This document shows, one piece after another, positions 47,235 to 59,165 of a DNA stretch of 64,000 nt. Below the pieces are notes generated by a model, which was not told where the DNA came from, made no database searches, and worked only from the letters and a program-made list of their open reading frames with translations. The stretch comes from Cynocephalus volans (Eukaryota; Chordata; Mammalia; Dermoptera; Cynocephalidae): contig NC_084478.1 in assembly GCF_027409185.1 (NCBI RefSeq), forward strand, positions 79,157,624 through 79,221,623. Direction: 5' to 3'. Each line of letters starts with the position of its first letter. Position 1 is the stretch's first letter. Both the position numbers and the translations under genes were made by a program.

Positions 47235-47370
47235 AGCATTCATTCATTCACTCACTCATTTATCCACTCATTTACTCATTCATTTCTTCATTAATTCAAG
47301 AAAGGTGTATTGTACCAGACACAGTCTAGGCACTGGGAATACAGTAGCGAACAAATCACCTGAGGATCTG
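47235..47370. repeat. (TCAT)n-type tract and old repeat start
   Basis: A degenerate CATT/CACT tetranucleotide run is at 47238-47300. It is followed by 'ccagacacagtctaggcact', of the unnamed family seen at 8870. Confidence 0.7.
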
Positions 47371-47489
47371 GAGGCCTATTTTGTATATTGAGTGAGATGG
47401 GAAACCATGGGAGGATAGTTTGCCCAGGCTCACCCAAGCTAGCAAGCGGCACTAGGTATTCTGTCTCAAAAGCCTGTGCTCTGTGGTAC

Positions 47490-48310
47490 TGACAGGGATA
47501 GACACATGGATCGGTGGAACAGAAAGGAGAACCCAGAAATAGACCTACATAAATGTGCCCAACCGACTTTTGACAAAGCTACAAAAGCAATTCAATAGAG
47601 GAAGGACAGTCTTTCCAACAAATGGTGCTAGAGCAATTGGACAACCATAGGCAAAAAAATAAACTTTGACCTTAGTCTCACACCTTATACAAAAATAAAC
47701 TCAATGTGGATCAAAAGTAAAATATAGAAAAAAATAGGAGAAAATGTTTAGGATCTAGGGCAAGGCAAAGTGTTTTTCGGCTTGGCAACCAAAACTACAA
47801 TCCATAAAAGGAAAAATTGATAAATCGGACTTCATCAAAATTAAAAACTTCTGTGAAAGACGTTTTACTCATACAAAACCATGAATGTTCATAACAGCAT
47901 TATTTGTAATAGCCAAAATCTGGAAACAACCAAGATGTCCTTTGTCAGGTAACTGTTTAACAAAGTGTAGTATATCTGTACCATGGAGTACTACTCAACA
48001 ATAAAAAGGAACAAACTGTTGGTACACTTGACAACTTGGATGCATCTCCAGGGAATTAAGCTGGGTGAAAAGAGCCACTCCCAAGAGGTTACATACTGAG
48101 TGATTCCATTTTTATAACATTCTTGAAATAATAAAATTATAGAGATGAAGAATAGATTTTTGTTTCCAGGGACTAGGGATGAGGGGAGGGAGGTTGGTGG
48201 GTATAATTATAAAAGAGCAACATGAAGAGTCCTTGTGATGATTGAACAGTTTCTGTATCTTGACTGGGGTTGTAGATGCCTGAATCTCCACGTGATACAA
48301 TTGCATAGAA

Positions 48311-48364
<54 letters not shown>

Positions 48365-48560
48365 TCATATAAAACTGGTGAAATCTGAATAAGCTCTGTA
48401 GATTGTATCGATGTCAGTTGACTGGCTTTGATACCGTACTGTAGTTATACAAGATGCCAGCACCTGGCAAAGATCAGACAAAGGGTGCACAGGACCTCTC
48501 TGCAACTTCCTGTGAACTATTTTGAAATAGAAATTTAAAACCAAAACAAAAAACCCTAGA
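47490..48560 (+). repeat. Old L1M 3' part
   Basis: Sense L1 ORF2 end: 'agggatagacacatggatcg', 'aatggtgctagagcaattgg', 'cgttttactcatacaaaacc'. A 3' UTR follows, including 'tttccagggactagggatga' and 'ttgaactattttgaaataga'-like text near 48520. An internal deletion is likely near 47860. A (CA)n lies in the 3' UTR. Confidence 0.8.
48311..48362. repeat. (CA)n microsatellite, about 25 units
   Basis: A nearly uninterrupted CA run inside the L1 3' UTR. It is long enough to be polymorphic. Confidence 0.97.
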
Positions 48561-49725
48561 AGAAACTATGAGAGATTCTAAACAATAAACTTAGGGTGTT
48601 AGATCAAAAAAGTTTGAAGACTTCTACTATGTTAGCTAAAAAATCAAACAAACAAAAAGCCTTAACAGATTTATTAGCGTTCATACCTGAAAAAATCAGT
48701 TTCTCAATGAGAAGATCAGAACTACTTATGATCTACCTTTAATAAGCGGATATTCAGGATAACAGTTAGTCCAACACTCTTATTTTACAGATAGGGAAAA
48801 TGAGGCTCAGAGACAGGAGGCTACCTGTTCTAGGTCACATAACAAAGAATGGTGGAAATAAAGTCCTCTTGGTTCCAGTTTCAGTGAGGGTGATAAAGGG
48901 CTCAGGAAGGAAACAAGGCCAAGTGCCTTCACCTCTGTGAGCCTCTCTTCCATAAACTCTGTAAAATGGCCAGTTATGAGTTTAAGTATGTAAAGTACCT
49001 AGTCCAGTGCATGGCACATAATCAATACTCTAAGAACCGTGGTTTCCTCGCCCACTTTGTTGAGAGAGGGGCTACTGTATCTTCAATGCCAGGAGGGACA
49101 GAGAAGACTGTAGCCACTACAGGGAGTCACCCTCACTTTCCAGTCCCTCCTGAGTTCTAGACCTCTAGTGGAGATTGATCCTGGTGATATCCTGGGGGTA
49201 AGGCTGAGGATCACCATGGAGATGACTGGGGGAGAGGGGCATTCACTTTCTATGATGAGAGCCTGAGAAGTGGAGATGTGATTTGAAAGGAAGGTTGGGG
49301 AGCATGGAGTTCTTTTTATGGAGATGGAGAGGGGGCTCTCTGAGGCTCACTTGGGGTGGGGGTAGAGAAATTGGAGAAATGAAGCCACTTATCTCCATGC
49401 AGACAGATGGGGGAGGGAGGGAGTCATCCAGGGAACAGGTGGCAGTGAAGCTTCCTATCATTGATGCTAGAGGGCTGCTAGAGGTTCACTTAAACCTATT
49501 CAAATGTTGTAAATGCCCCTTCATGTACCACATAAATTCTCCTCTCATATCACCTCATACCAGTATGCCTCCACACTTTGGGAAAGACTGGAGCAGTATC
49601 TACTAAAGTCGCTCTTAGAACTATTGTGGGGAGCAGTTGAAATGTTGTTTATCCAATTTCTTTGGAAATAAGTACTCTACAAATGGGGGGCATGCAGTAA
49701 CACCTGCTTGCCTTTCATGAGCCAT
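48561..49725. other. Mostly unique sequence with one MIR piece
   Basis: An antisense MIR fragment is at about 48745-48850 ('ttacagatagggaaaatgag'). Nothing else was identified. Confidence 0.45.
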
Positions 49726-49729
49726 AAGG

Positions 49730-50330
49730 ACACCGATTTTGCCTGTCTTATTCATTCCAGCACATAGAACAGTGTCTCACACATAGCAGGCATTCAATAA
49801 ATGTATGTTGAATAAATTAATCACCTGCTTATTGTTGCCTCCAATTGTAAGTTCTAATAATATTGAAATGTTTCAAGTTCCCTGCACAAGCTACCATGCC
49901 ATTCAAGACTCAGTTTAGACACATCTCCTGTCAAAGGCCTTCTGTGAGCCCCCTGGCTAGGCTTTCCTCCTGGGTTTTTCCATTATACCCTCCAGGTATT
50001 ACTGTAACAGCATTTACTACTGAAATTATTTGTTTGTCTCTCTCCCTCACCTAGCTGTTAGAGCCTCAGGAGCAAAGACCGTGCATATTCATATCCCAGC
50101 AGCTAGCACAGTGCCTGGCACATAAAAGGTCCTCAAGAAATATTTAAGTGAACTAAATGCCTCCCTGTTGCCTATAGCACATCAAGTCTGCACTCTTCTG
50201 GCTGACCGTATACCCTCCACAATGTGGGCCAGCCTACCGATTCAATCTTACTTCCTTTTACTTCTGGCACATATCTATTACGTGTTCACTTCCTGTTTTG
50301 TCCTTCACTAGGTCTGTAATATCCCCCTCT
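49730..50330 (+). repeat. L2 LINE 3' ends (at least three pieces)
   Basis: The first piece ends 'ggcattcaataaatgtatgt'. A second (49860-50155) has 'gcacagtgcctggcacataa'. A third (50156-50330) starts 'tgttgcctatagcacatcaa'. Confidence 0.75.
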
Positions 50331-50334
50331 TCTG

Positions 50335-50605
50335 TAATGGAGTACAGTGGTTAAGAGAATGGGCTCTGGAATCAGATCTGGATCCAACAGCGTTGGGTTC
50401 ATATTCCAGCTGAAGTTAACACTCTTGGGTCAGTTTCTTTAACTTCTCTGAGCCACAATTTTCTCATCTGCAAAACAGGGGTATGACAGCATCTATATCT
50501 TATGGCACTTTTGAGGATTAATTGAGAAAATGCATGTAAAGTATTCAGCACAGTCACCTGGCAAGAAGTGAGCATTCAGAGAAGCTTGGGTATTATTATT
50601 ATATA
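50335..50605 (+). repeat. MIR SINE, nearly full length
   Basis: 'agtacagtggttaagagaat', 'gggctctggaatcagatctg', 'cacaattttctcatctgcaa' and 'ttgaggattaattgagaaaa' in MIR order. Confidence 0.9.
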
Positions 50606-50639
50606 AAGTTATTCATTAAACATTGAGTCCCTACCTAAC

Positions 50640-51050
50640 AGGTGTCAGGTGCTGTGCTGGGGTAAACAAAGATGAATAAGACACTCTACTTGGCCTCAGG
50701 GACATCCCAGTCTAGTGAGAGACAGGTCTGGGTAAAGATAACCACAGTACAGTACTATCACAGAGAGATGAATAAAATGCTATAAGAGCTGAAAGGAGGG
50801 AACCTCACCTACAAGGGAAAGATCAGGAAATCCCTCCCAGATGAAGTGATCTTTGAGCTAAGTTATGAGTAATGAATAGAAATTTGCCAGGCAGACAAGG
50901 GAGAGAAGGACATTCCAGGCAGAAGGCACAACCCATGTAAACGAATGAAGATCTGAGAACATGATAAGTTTGGGGAACTAGGAGAGCACTAAAGGTGCAG
51001 CTTAGGATCCCTGAAGGAACAAAATGAAAAGGATGTCAGCAGGCAGATTA
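50640..51050 (+). repeat. Ancient interspersed repeat (same unnamed family as 8870)
   Basis: 'ggtgtcaggtgctgtgctgg', 'cagtctagtgagagacaggt', 'ggacattccaggcagaaggc' and 'acaacccatgtaaac' in order. Confidence 0.6.
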
Positions 51051-51079
51051 CAAAGGCTCTTCTTGTAAGTCATGTTATG

Positions 51080-51350
51080 GAATATGTCCTTTACAGATTG
51101 CCCCTCAGAGCCAAAGTTATTCCCTCCATTCTTCTAACATCTTGAACAAACCTTCATTATAATACTTATCAAACTACTATTTGCTTATTTGTTTACTTGT
51201 CTCTTCCATTGAACCGTGGGGCCCTTAAGAGTGGTGTTCTTTGAATTCCCAGTGCCTAGCATTCAGGTAGCACACAACCAAAGTGGCTTGGGAAGGAAGG
51301 GACTTTTCCAAGGTCACACAGCTATTCAGTAGAAGCAGTGGGACTCAAAT
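51080..51350. repeat. L2 3' end followed by antisense MIR
   Basis: L2-type 'tgggacttaag'-like text is seen near 51220 and 'cccagtgcctagcattcagg'. It is followed by antisense MIR 'aaggtcacacagctattcag'. Confidence 0.6.
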
Positions 51351-52660
51351 CTAGGTCTCCAGAGTATTTTTGAGTGCTGTATCGCATTCTTCAGAGTTAG
51401 ATACAGAAGTAAGAGTTGAAATATTTCACTTATTGCAATCTTCATCGTATTGGAGGTTTTCCTCTCATGAACTTGCCACCAATCAGGGAAATTCAAATCT
51501 GAAAAGTACTTTGTGAAGATAGTTTGAACACTAAGGATTATGTAAAAAATCAATAATTTTCGGCAAGTTATAGCCTACTCTTGGCTTTACACTGCACACA
51601 ATTTGATCTCATCTGGTGCTATTATTGGTGTTAGGGCTCAGAAAGCAATACTCCAAAGTATCGTGCTTTGACATGCTGAGCACTTTGAACTAAAGGAAAT
51701 TAGAAGGCCTTAGAAGCTGCCTCTGAATCAAGATCTCTCTGACTTTCCCTTGTTTCTCCCCGCAAGCACAGGGAAGGGCTCTCTCTCAAGTTCCCCTATC
51801 TGAATGAGGGAAGCTCTTCCAATAGAAACACAATCGCCTTCAATCCCCTGTCTGAAGTTTCATTAACCAGGGAAGATTAATCACCAAAGAAGAAACTAAA
51901 GGTTGTCACCACCCCCGCCTGGACAGATTTTTCCTCTGTTCTTCTGAGGGCTGTTACCTGAGAGTCTTCATCTGCATCATGAGACAACATTTGTTCACAG
52001 TGCAGTTCTACCCCTTACCTTCCCATAACTTGTCGTCACCTCCCCCAGAGCCCAGAGGAACTTTGTCCCAGGCTATTGTATGTTCTTTGGGCTCATTCAT
52101 CTCCCCTAAAATTATTCCCTCTAAAAATGCCTATTGCCCCCACCTCCCTCTCCCCTACGAAGAAGGTATTTTCAACCATCTAGCCTTTCTTTGCGTTTCT
52201 ATTAGCCCCATGCACTTGCACATTTATAAATCTGTGTGCCTTTTCTGCTGTTAATCTATTGTCAGTTTATTTATTTCATAAGGTTCAGTTATCAAATCTT
52301 CAGAGGGAAAGTGTGAACTTCCCTACACTGGCATTACAGGTACAAATATCAGTAGAATATTACCCACTTAAGACAGCAGTGAACCCTCTAAAGTGGGTTA
52401 AAGAAGGTCTAAACTGCCAAGCACATCAATTCAGACAGGCAGAAAAAGGTCTACTTTATACATTTCTTTCATGAATCATGCAATTTGTTATCCAAGATAA
52501 CAAATCTGTGTTAATATCTAAACATGACAAATGTGCATCCATCATCCCTATCTGGGAGTCACATCAGGAAATACTTGACAGGTCATGTCATTTCTATAGT
52601 CATATATAGACTATTTAAAATGCTACTACTTTCCCAGACTGTAGCTTCTCCCCATTCCAA
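51351..52660. other. Unassigned, mostly unique sequence
   Basis: No supported gene or clear repeat. Confidence 0.4.
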
Positions 52661-52664
52661 GTCA

Positions 52665-52790
52665 CTCTACAAATGGTTGCCTAGTTAATCTTAGTTGTGT
52701 GACCTTGAGTAAGACACCTAACTTCTCAGGGCCTCAGTTTCCTCATCTGTAAAATGAGGGAGCTGTGCTAGATTAGTGCTTTTCATACTG
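52665..52790 (+). repeat. MIR SINE fragment
   Basis: 'tgtgtgaccttgagtaagac' and 'gcctcagtttcctcatctgt' are core MIR text. Confidence 0.85.
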
Positions 52791-52796
52791 TGTTGC

Positions 52797-53165
52797 TATC
52801 TCAGTGCATTTTATACTGCTATAACAGAATATCACAGACTGGGCAAATTATAATGAACATAAATTTATTTGGCTCATGGTTCTGGAGGCTGTGAAGTCTA
52901 AGATCAAGGGGCCTCATCTGGTGAGGGCCTTCTTGCTGCATTATAACATGGCAGAAAGCATCATATGGTGAGGGAGAACAAAAGAGCGTGGAACTTGCTT
53001 TTATAAAGAGCCCACTCCTGTGATAATAAAAACATTAATCCACTCATGAAGGTAGTGCCCTCATGACCTAATATCTCTTAAAGGTCCTACCTCTCAACAC
53101 TGTTGTATTGGAAATTAAGTTTCCAACACATGAACTTTGGGGGACACATTCAAACCTAGCAGTTA
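52797..53165 (-). mobile_element. MaLR LTR (MST/MLT1-like), antisense
   Basis: It contains 'ttatactgctataacagaat', 'tcacagactgggcaaattat', 'ggtgagggccttcttgctgc', 'attaatccactcatgaaggt' and 'aacatgaactttgg'-like text. It ends near 'cacattcaaacctagca'. No internal viral region. Confidence 0.78.
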
Positions 53166-53301
53166 CTTAGAGCCCTGAAGTCCCTCAGAGGTACATGGGG
53201 TGCTACTGAGCAAGGTGGGGAAAAGACAGGCTAGAGGCTGAGTTGGCAGGCTTCTTTGTATCCTCTTCAAACACATCCTTTTAGAAATTCTGGGCCTCTC
53301 T

Positions 53302-54640
53302 TGCAGCGCCAGTAAGCCTGCCCTGGGCTGCCTGCCCCAGCAAGAGGTCTGCAGAGGGATCCAGAATCTCTCTTAAGGGCACAGGGGCAAGCACTTTATG
53401 CAGCCTAAGAGCTGACTGAGCAGAGCCTACTGCCACTGCCAGTGGCCCCACCCTCTTTGATGAAGTACCCTTGCAACTCTCACAGCCATGCTGAGTTGCT
53501 ACTTGGCTCAAGCAGACCCATGCACCCTAGCAGGGAGATTGTGGAGGCCCCACACACCTCTCTTGGGAGTACAGACCCCCACCTGTAGCACCAGTGAGCC
53601 TATCCAGATCTTCCTACCACAGCAGGGGGCCTGCAGAGGGACCCAGCATCTCTCTTGAGGGCACAGTGAGCCCACCCCAGCTGAGGAGCTTCAGAGTGAC
53701 CTAGTGCCTCTCTGGGGGTCACATGGTCCTGCCATGACCGCAGTGGCCTCACCCAGAGAGACCCACTTCAGCCAAGCAGCTGCAGATAACCCTGGTATCT
53801 CTCTTGGGGGTGCAGGTACCTGCATACAAGCACAGCAACCTTACCCAGACTGGACTGCTCTGGCTAAGGAGCTTCATAGAGACCCAGCATCCCTCTTAGG
53901 AGGCACAGGGTCCCACCCATGACCTCAGAGACCTTACCCAGCATGACTCACTCCAGCTGAGAAACTCCAAAGTGATTCAGAATTCCTCTTGGGGGTGAAG
54001 GATCCTGCCCAAAACTGCTGCCGCCTCGCCCAGAGTGGCCCAGTCCAACAGTGGTACTGCAGAGCAACCCATTGTCCCACTTGAGGTTGCAGGGCCCTAC
54101 CCACAAGCCCAGCGACCTCACACATAGTTGCCCACTTCAATGGTGAAACTGCACAGCACCCCAGCATCTCGGTGGTACAGGGCCCCACTCACAACCCCAG
54201 TGACCTGGCCCACTGTCTACCACCTCAGCTACAGAGCTGTAGAGTGCCCCAACACCACCTTTGAGGGTACAGGGTCCAGCCCAAAGCCCCAGTGAGTCAC
54301 CCACTCTAGCTGAGGAGATGCTGAGCACCTTACTGTCTCCATCAGAGTCCAAGGTTATAATCTTAACCCCCAGAAATCCCACCCAGGATCATACATTTAA
54401 GCGGAGGAGCTACAGAGCACCACAGTGCATCTATCAGGGACACAGGATCCTGGCTGGGGCACTAGAGAGCCTGCCCAGGGTCACCCACTTCAGCCAAGGA
54501 ACAACAGGGCACTCCATCATTTCTCCCAAGAGCTCAACACCTCACCCACTACCCCGATGACCCAGACCAGTGTCACTCACTTCAGCAAGTAACTGCTGAG
54601 CACCCCAGTGCCTAGGCCACACAGGCACTCACAGACAACT
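53302..54640 (+). repeat. L1 5' UTR made of about 91-bp monomers
   Basis: A landmark like 'ctctcttgggggcacaggg' recurs at about 53558, 53650, 53707, 53796, 53890, 53984, 54076, 54165, 54254, 54336, 54427, 54519 and 54611. The usual spacing is 82-94 bp, with one 57-bp interval. Between landmarks the text 'cccacccatgacc', 'cagtgacctcaccca', 'cactccagctgaggagct' and 'gcagagcgacccagcat' recurs in variants. The first 250 bp hold more irregular units. Confidence 0.85.
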
Positions 54641-54861
54641 CTGACATTGAATATACTCGAAGTAATCACAAAGAGACTACACTACTGTGTCTACCCAGAA
54701 CCAAACCTAAAACAACCTACCCAGCTGTCACTACAGAGCACATCTACAGGAGGGAGTATCTCCCCTCAAAAGCTACTCCAGAGAATTAGAAGAAGCAACT
54801 GCTCCACCAGATGCCCAGACATCAATGTAGGGACACTAGAACTATGAAAAAATGAGAAAAT

Positions 54862-55740
54862 ATGACATTCCCAAAGAAATACAACAATTCTCTAGTACTA
54901 GACCCCAAACAACAGGAAACCTATGAAATGCCTCAAGAGGAATTCCAAACAATAATATTAAGGAAACTCAACAAGATGCAAGAAAATTCAGATAGACAAC
55001 ACAACAAAATGAGAAAAACAACCCAGGATCAGGAGGAATTCAACAAAGAGAAAGCTATTTTAAAAAGAACCAAGCATAACTCTAGGAACTGAAGAATTCA
55101 TTCAAACACAACCAAGAGCTTGAGCAACAGGCTAGAGCAAGTAGAAGAAAGAATTTCTGAACTCAAAGACAGGCTTTTTGAAATAACCCAGCTGGTCCAG
55201 AAACAAAAACAAAGAATTGTGAAAAATGAAGAAAGCCCATGACATCTCTGGGACCATCCAAATTATGGATGTTCCAGAAGGAGAGGAGAAAGGAAAAGGC
55301 AACATAAGCCTATTTAATGAAATAATAGCTGAAAACTTCATAAGTATTGGGAGAGATATGGACTTCCAATCTAAAAGGCTCAAAGATCCGCAAAAAGATT
55401 CAACCCAAAAAGATCCTCTCCAAGACACATGGTAGTCAAATTGCCAAAAGTCAAAGACAAAGAGGGAATTCTAAAAACAGCAAGAGAAAAGCATCAAGTC
55501 ACATATTAGGGAATCCCCATCAGACTAACAGCAAATGTCTCAGCAGAAACTTTATAGGCCAGGAAAGAATGGGATGATATATTCAAAGTACCACACACAA
55601 AAAACTGCCAGCCCAAAATGCTACCCTAGCAAAGCTATCCTTCAGAAGTGAAGGAGAAATAATGTCCTTTCCAGACAAATAAAAACTGGGAGTTCACCCA
55701 CCATCAGACCTGTCACGCAAAAAAAAATCCTAAAGGGAGC
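54862..55740 (+). pseudogene. L1 ORF1 (RNA-binding protein), broken
   Basis: L1 ORF1p is a trimeric nucleic-acid chaperone. The first ATG-bearing frame (54862-55092) carries a coiled-coil-type run (KLNKMQENSDRQHNKMRK). A frameshifted continuation carries the RRM-type VPEGEE motif and FNEIIAENF (55226-55435). The C-terminal part follows to about 55640. Stops at 55090 and 55434 and several shifts break it. Confidence 0.85.
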
Positions 55741-55939
55741 TCTCTATTAATCCAAAGAATAATAATCACTGTCATGAATACATGAGAAAGATTAAAACCC
55801 ACTGGTAGAGTAGATATGCAAACAAGAAAGAGAAAGAAACTATATTATCACTACAAAAACCAACAAACAGCAAAGACAAACAATAAAAGGGAAAGAAGGG
55901 AACAAACAATATATAAAACAACCATAAAAACAACAATAA

Positions 55940-58900
55940 AATGCCAGGAGTAAAGCGGTGCCTTTTAATAACAACCCCAAATATAAATGGATCAAATTCC
56001 TCACTTAATAGATATAGACTGGTTGAATGGATTAAAAAACTAGACCAAAAATGAGCAGGAGTAGCTATACATCTATCAGATAAAATGGACTTTAACCCAA
56101 AAACTATAAAAAGAGACAAAGGTCATTATATAATGATAAAGGGATCAATTCAGCAAGAGGATATAACAATCACCCAACATTGGAGCATCCAGATAGAGAG
56201 AGCAAGTATTATTGGATCTAAAAGGAGAGATAGACCCCAATACAATAATAGTTGGGGACATCAGAACCCCTTTCTCAGCACTGGACAGATCATTTAGACA
56301 AAAAAATCAGCAGAGAAACATCGGATTTAAATTCAGCTTTAGACCAATTGGACTTGACAGACATTTACAGAACATTCTATCCATCAACTATAGAATATAC
56401 ATTGTTTGCATCTGCACATGGAACATTCTCCAGGATAGATCACATGTTAGGCCACAAGTCAAGTCTCAACAAATTTTTAAAAACTGAAATCATACCAAGT
56501 ATATTTTCAGACCACAACAGAATAAAACTAGAAATCAATAACAAGCAAAACTGTGGAAACTATACAAATACATGGAAATTAAACAACATGCTCCTGAATG
56601 GCCAATGGGTCAAAGAAGAAATTAGGTAGGAAATCAAAAAAATCCTGAAACAAATGAAAATGAAAGCACACCATACCAAAACCTGTGGAATACTCAAAAG
56701 CATTACTAAGAGGGAAGTTTATTGCAATAAGTGCTTATGTCAGAATAATAAAGACTTCAGATAAACAACCTAACATTATACCTCAAAGAACTAGGAAAAC
56801 AAGAACAATCCAATCCCAAAATTAGTAGATAGAAAGAAATATAATAAAGATTAGAGCAGAACTAAATGAAATAGAGACCAAAAAAAGATACAAAAGATTG
56901 ATGAAACAAAAAGTTGTTTTTTTGAGAAGATAAACAAAATTGACAAACCATTAGCTAGACTAATTAAGAAGAGAGAAGACCCAAATAACAAAAATCAGGC
57001 ATGAAAAAGGAGACATTACAACTGATATCACAGAAATACAAAGAATCATAAGAGACTACTATAAACAACTATACATCAACAAATTTGAAAATCTGAAGGA
57101 AATGGATAAATTTCTGGACATATACAACCTACCAAGACTGAACCAAGAAGAAATAGAAAAGCTAAACAGACAAATCAGGAGCAAAGAGATTGAATCAGTA
57201 ATCAGCAGTCTCCCACCTAAGAAAAGTGAAGGACCACATGGCTTTACTAATTCTACCAAACATTTTAAGAAGAATTCATACTGATTATTTTCAAACTATT
57301 CCAAAAAATCAAAGCAGAGGCCATTCTCCCAAGCTGATTCTATGAGGCCAGCATCCTGATACCAAAAGTAGACAAAGGATACAACAACAACAAAAAACCC
57401 TACAGGCCAATATCCTTGATGAATGTAGATGTAAAAATTCTCAACAAAATACTAGAAATCAGAATTCAACAGCAAATCAAAAAGATTATACACCATGATC
57501 AAGTGAGATTCATCCCAGGGATGCAAGGATGGTTCAACACAAGTAAATCAGTAAATGTGATACACCACATCAACAAAATGAAGGACAAAAACCATATTAT
57601 TATCTCAATAGATGAAGAAAAAGCATTTGACAGAATTCAACAACACTTCATGATAAAGACTCTCAACAAATTAGCTATACAAAGAAAATATCTCAACACA
57701 ATAAAAGCCATATATGATAAATGGGGAAAAGCTTAAAAGCTAAAAGCTTTTCCTCTGAAAACAGGAACAAGAAAAGGATGCCCACATTCACCACTCCTAT
57801 TTAACATAGTATTGGAAGTTTTAACCAGAGAAATCAAGCAAGGGAAAGGAATATAGGGCATCCAAATTGGAAAAGAAAAAGTCAAATTGTCTGTTCGCAG
57901 ATGACATGATCTTATATATAGAAAAACCCAGAGACTCCACCAAAGTGTTGATGAACATTTGTTGATGAACAAATTCAATGAAGTTGCAGGATATAAAATC
58001 AATATACAAAAGTCAGTAATGTTTCAATATACAAAAGTCAGTAATGTTTCAATACACCAACAATAAACTAGCAGAAAAAGAAATCAAGAAAGCAAGCCCA
58101 TTTATGGTAGCTACCAAAAAAATAAAATACCTAGTAATAAATTTAACCAAGGAGGTGAAGGAGCTCTACAATGAAAACTACAAAACACTCATGAAAGAAA
58201 TCAGAGGAGACACAAAAAATGGAAAGATATTCCATGTCAATGGATTGGAAGAATTAATGTTGTGAAAATGTCTATACTACCCAAAGTGATCTATAGATTC
58301 AATGCAATCCCCATCAAAATACCAATGACATTCTTCACAGAAACAGAAAAAAACAATCCTAACATTCATATGGAACAACAAGAGACCCCAAATAGCCAAA
58401 GCAATCCTGAGCAAAAAATAAATAAATAAAGCTGAAGGCATTACACTACCCGACTTCAAACTATACTACAAAGCTATGGTAACCAAAACATGGTACTGGT
58501 ATAAAAACAGACACATGGACCAATGGAACAGAATAGAGAACCGAGAAATTAATCCATGTATTTAGAGCAAACTGATCTTTAACAAAGGGGCCAAAAACAT
58601 ACATTGGAGAAAGGATAGCCTCTTCAATAAGAGGTACTGGGAAAATTGGATATGCATGTGTAGAAGAATGAAACTAGACCCATACCTCTCACCATGTATC
58701 AAAATCAATTCGAAATGCCTTAAAGACTTAACTATAAGACCTAAAAGTATAAAACTTCTAGAAGAAAACACAGGGAAAACACTTCAGGATGTAGTACTGG
58801 GCAAAGACTTTATGAATAAGATTTCAATAGCACAGGCAACAAAAGAAAAAATAAACAAATGGGGTTATATCAAATTAAAAAGCTTATGTACAGCAAAGGA

Positions 58901-59165
58901 AACAATCAACAAGAGTGGGAGAAAATATTTGCAAACTATGTATCTGACAAAGGATTAATATCCAGAACATACAAGGAACTCAAACAGCTTAATAGTAAAA
59001 AACCAAATAACCCGATTAAAAAATGGGCAAGGGAGCTGAATAGGCATTTCTCAAAGGAAGATACACAAATGGCCAACAGACACATAAAAAAAATGCCCAA
59101 CATCACTCAGCATCAGGGAAATGCAAATCAAAACCACACTGAGATATCTCACTCCAATTAGACTG
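55940..59165 (+). pseudogene. L1 ORF2 (endonuclease and reverse transcriptase), broken
   Basis: An endonuclease domain remnant is at 55980-56630 (SALDRSFRQ, SSAHGTFSRIDHM-like, FSDHNRIKLEI). The region that should hold the catalytic Gln-Glu-Thr-His block is missing at about 56040. The reverse-transcriptase core includes FADDMILYIE at 57894-57923. The C-terminal part runs to about 59165. Stops and shifts occur throughout. Confidence 0.88.

Noticed and set aside
53302-54640. CRISPR-like or satellite array
   Set aside because: The units are degenerate, without unique spacers between exact repeats, and the array ends at an L1 target-site duplication.
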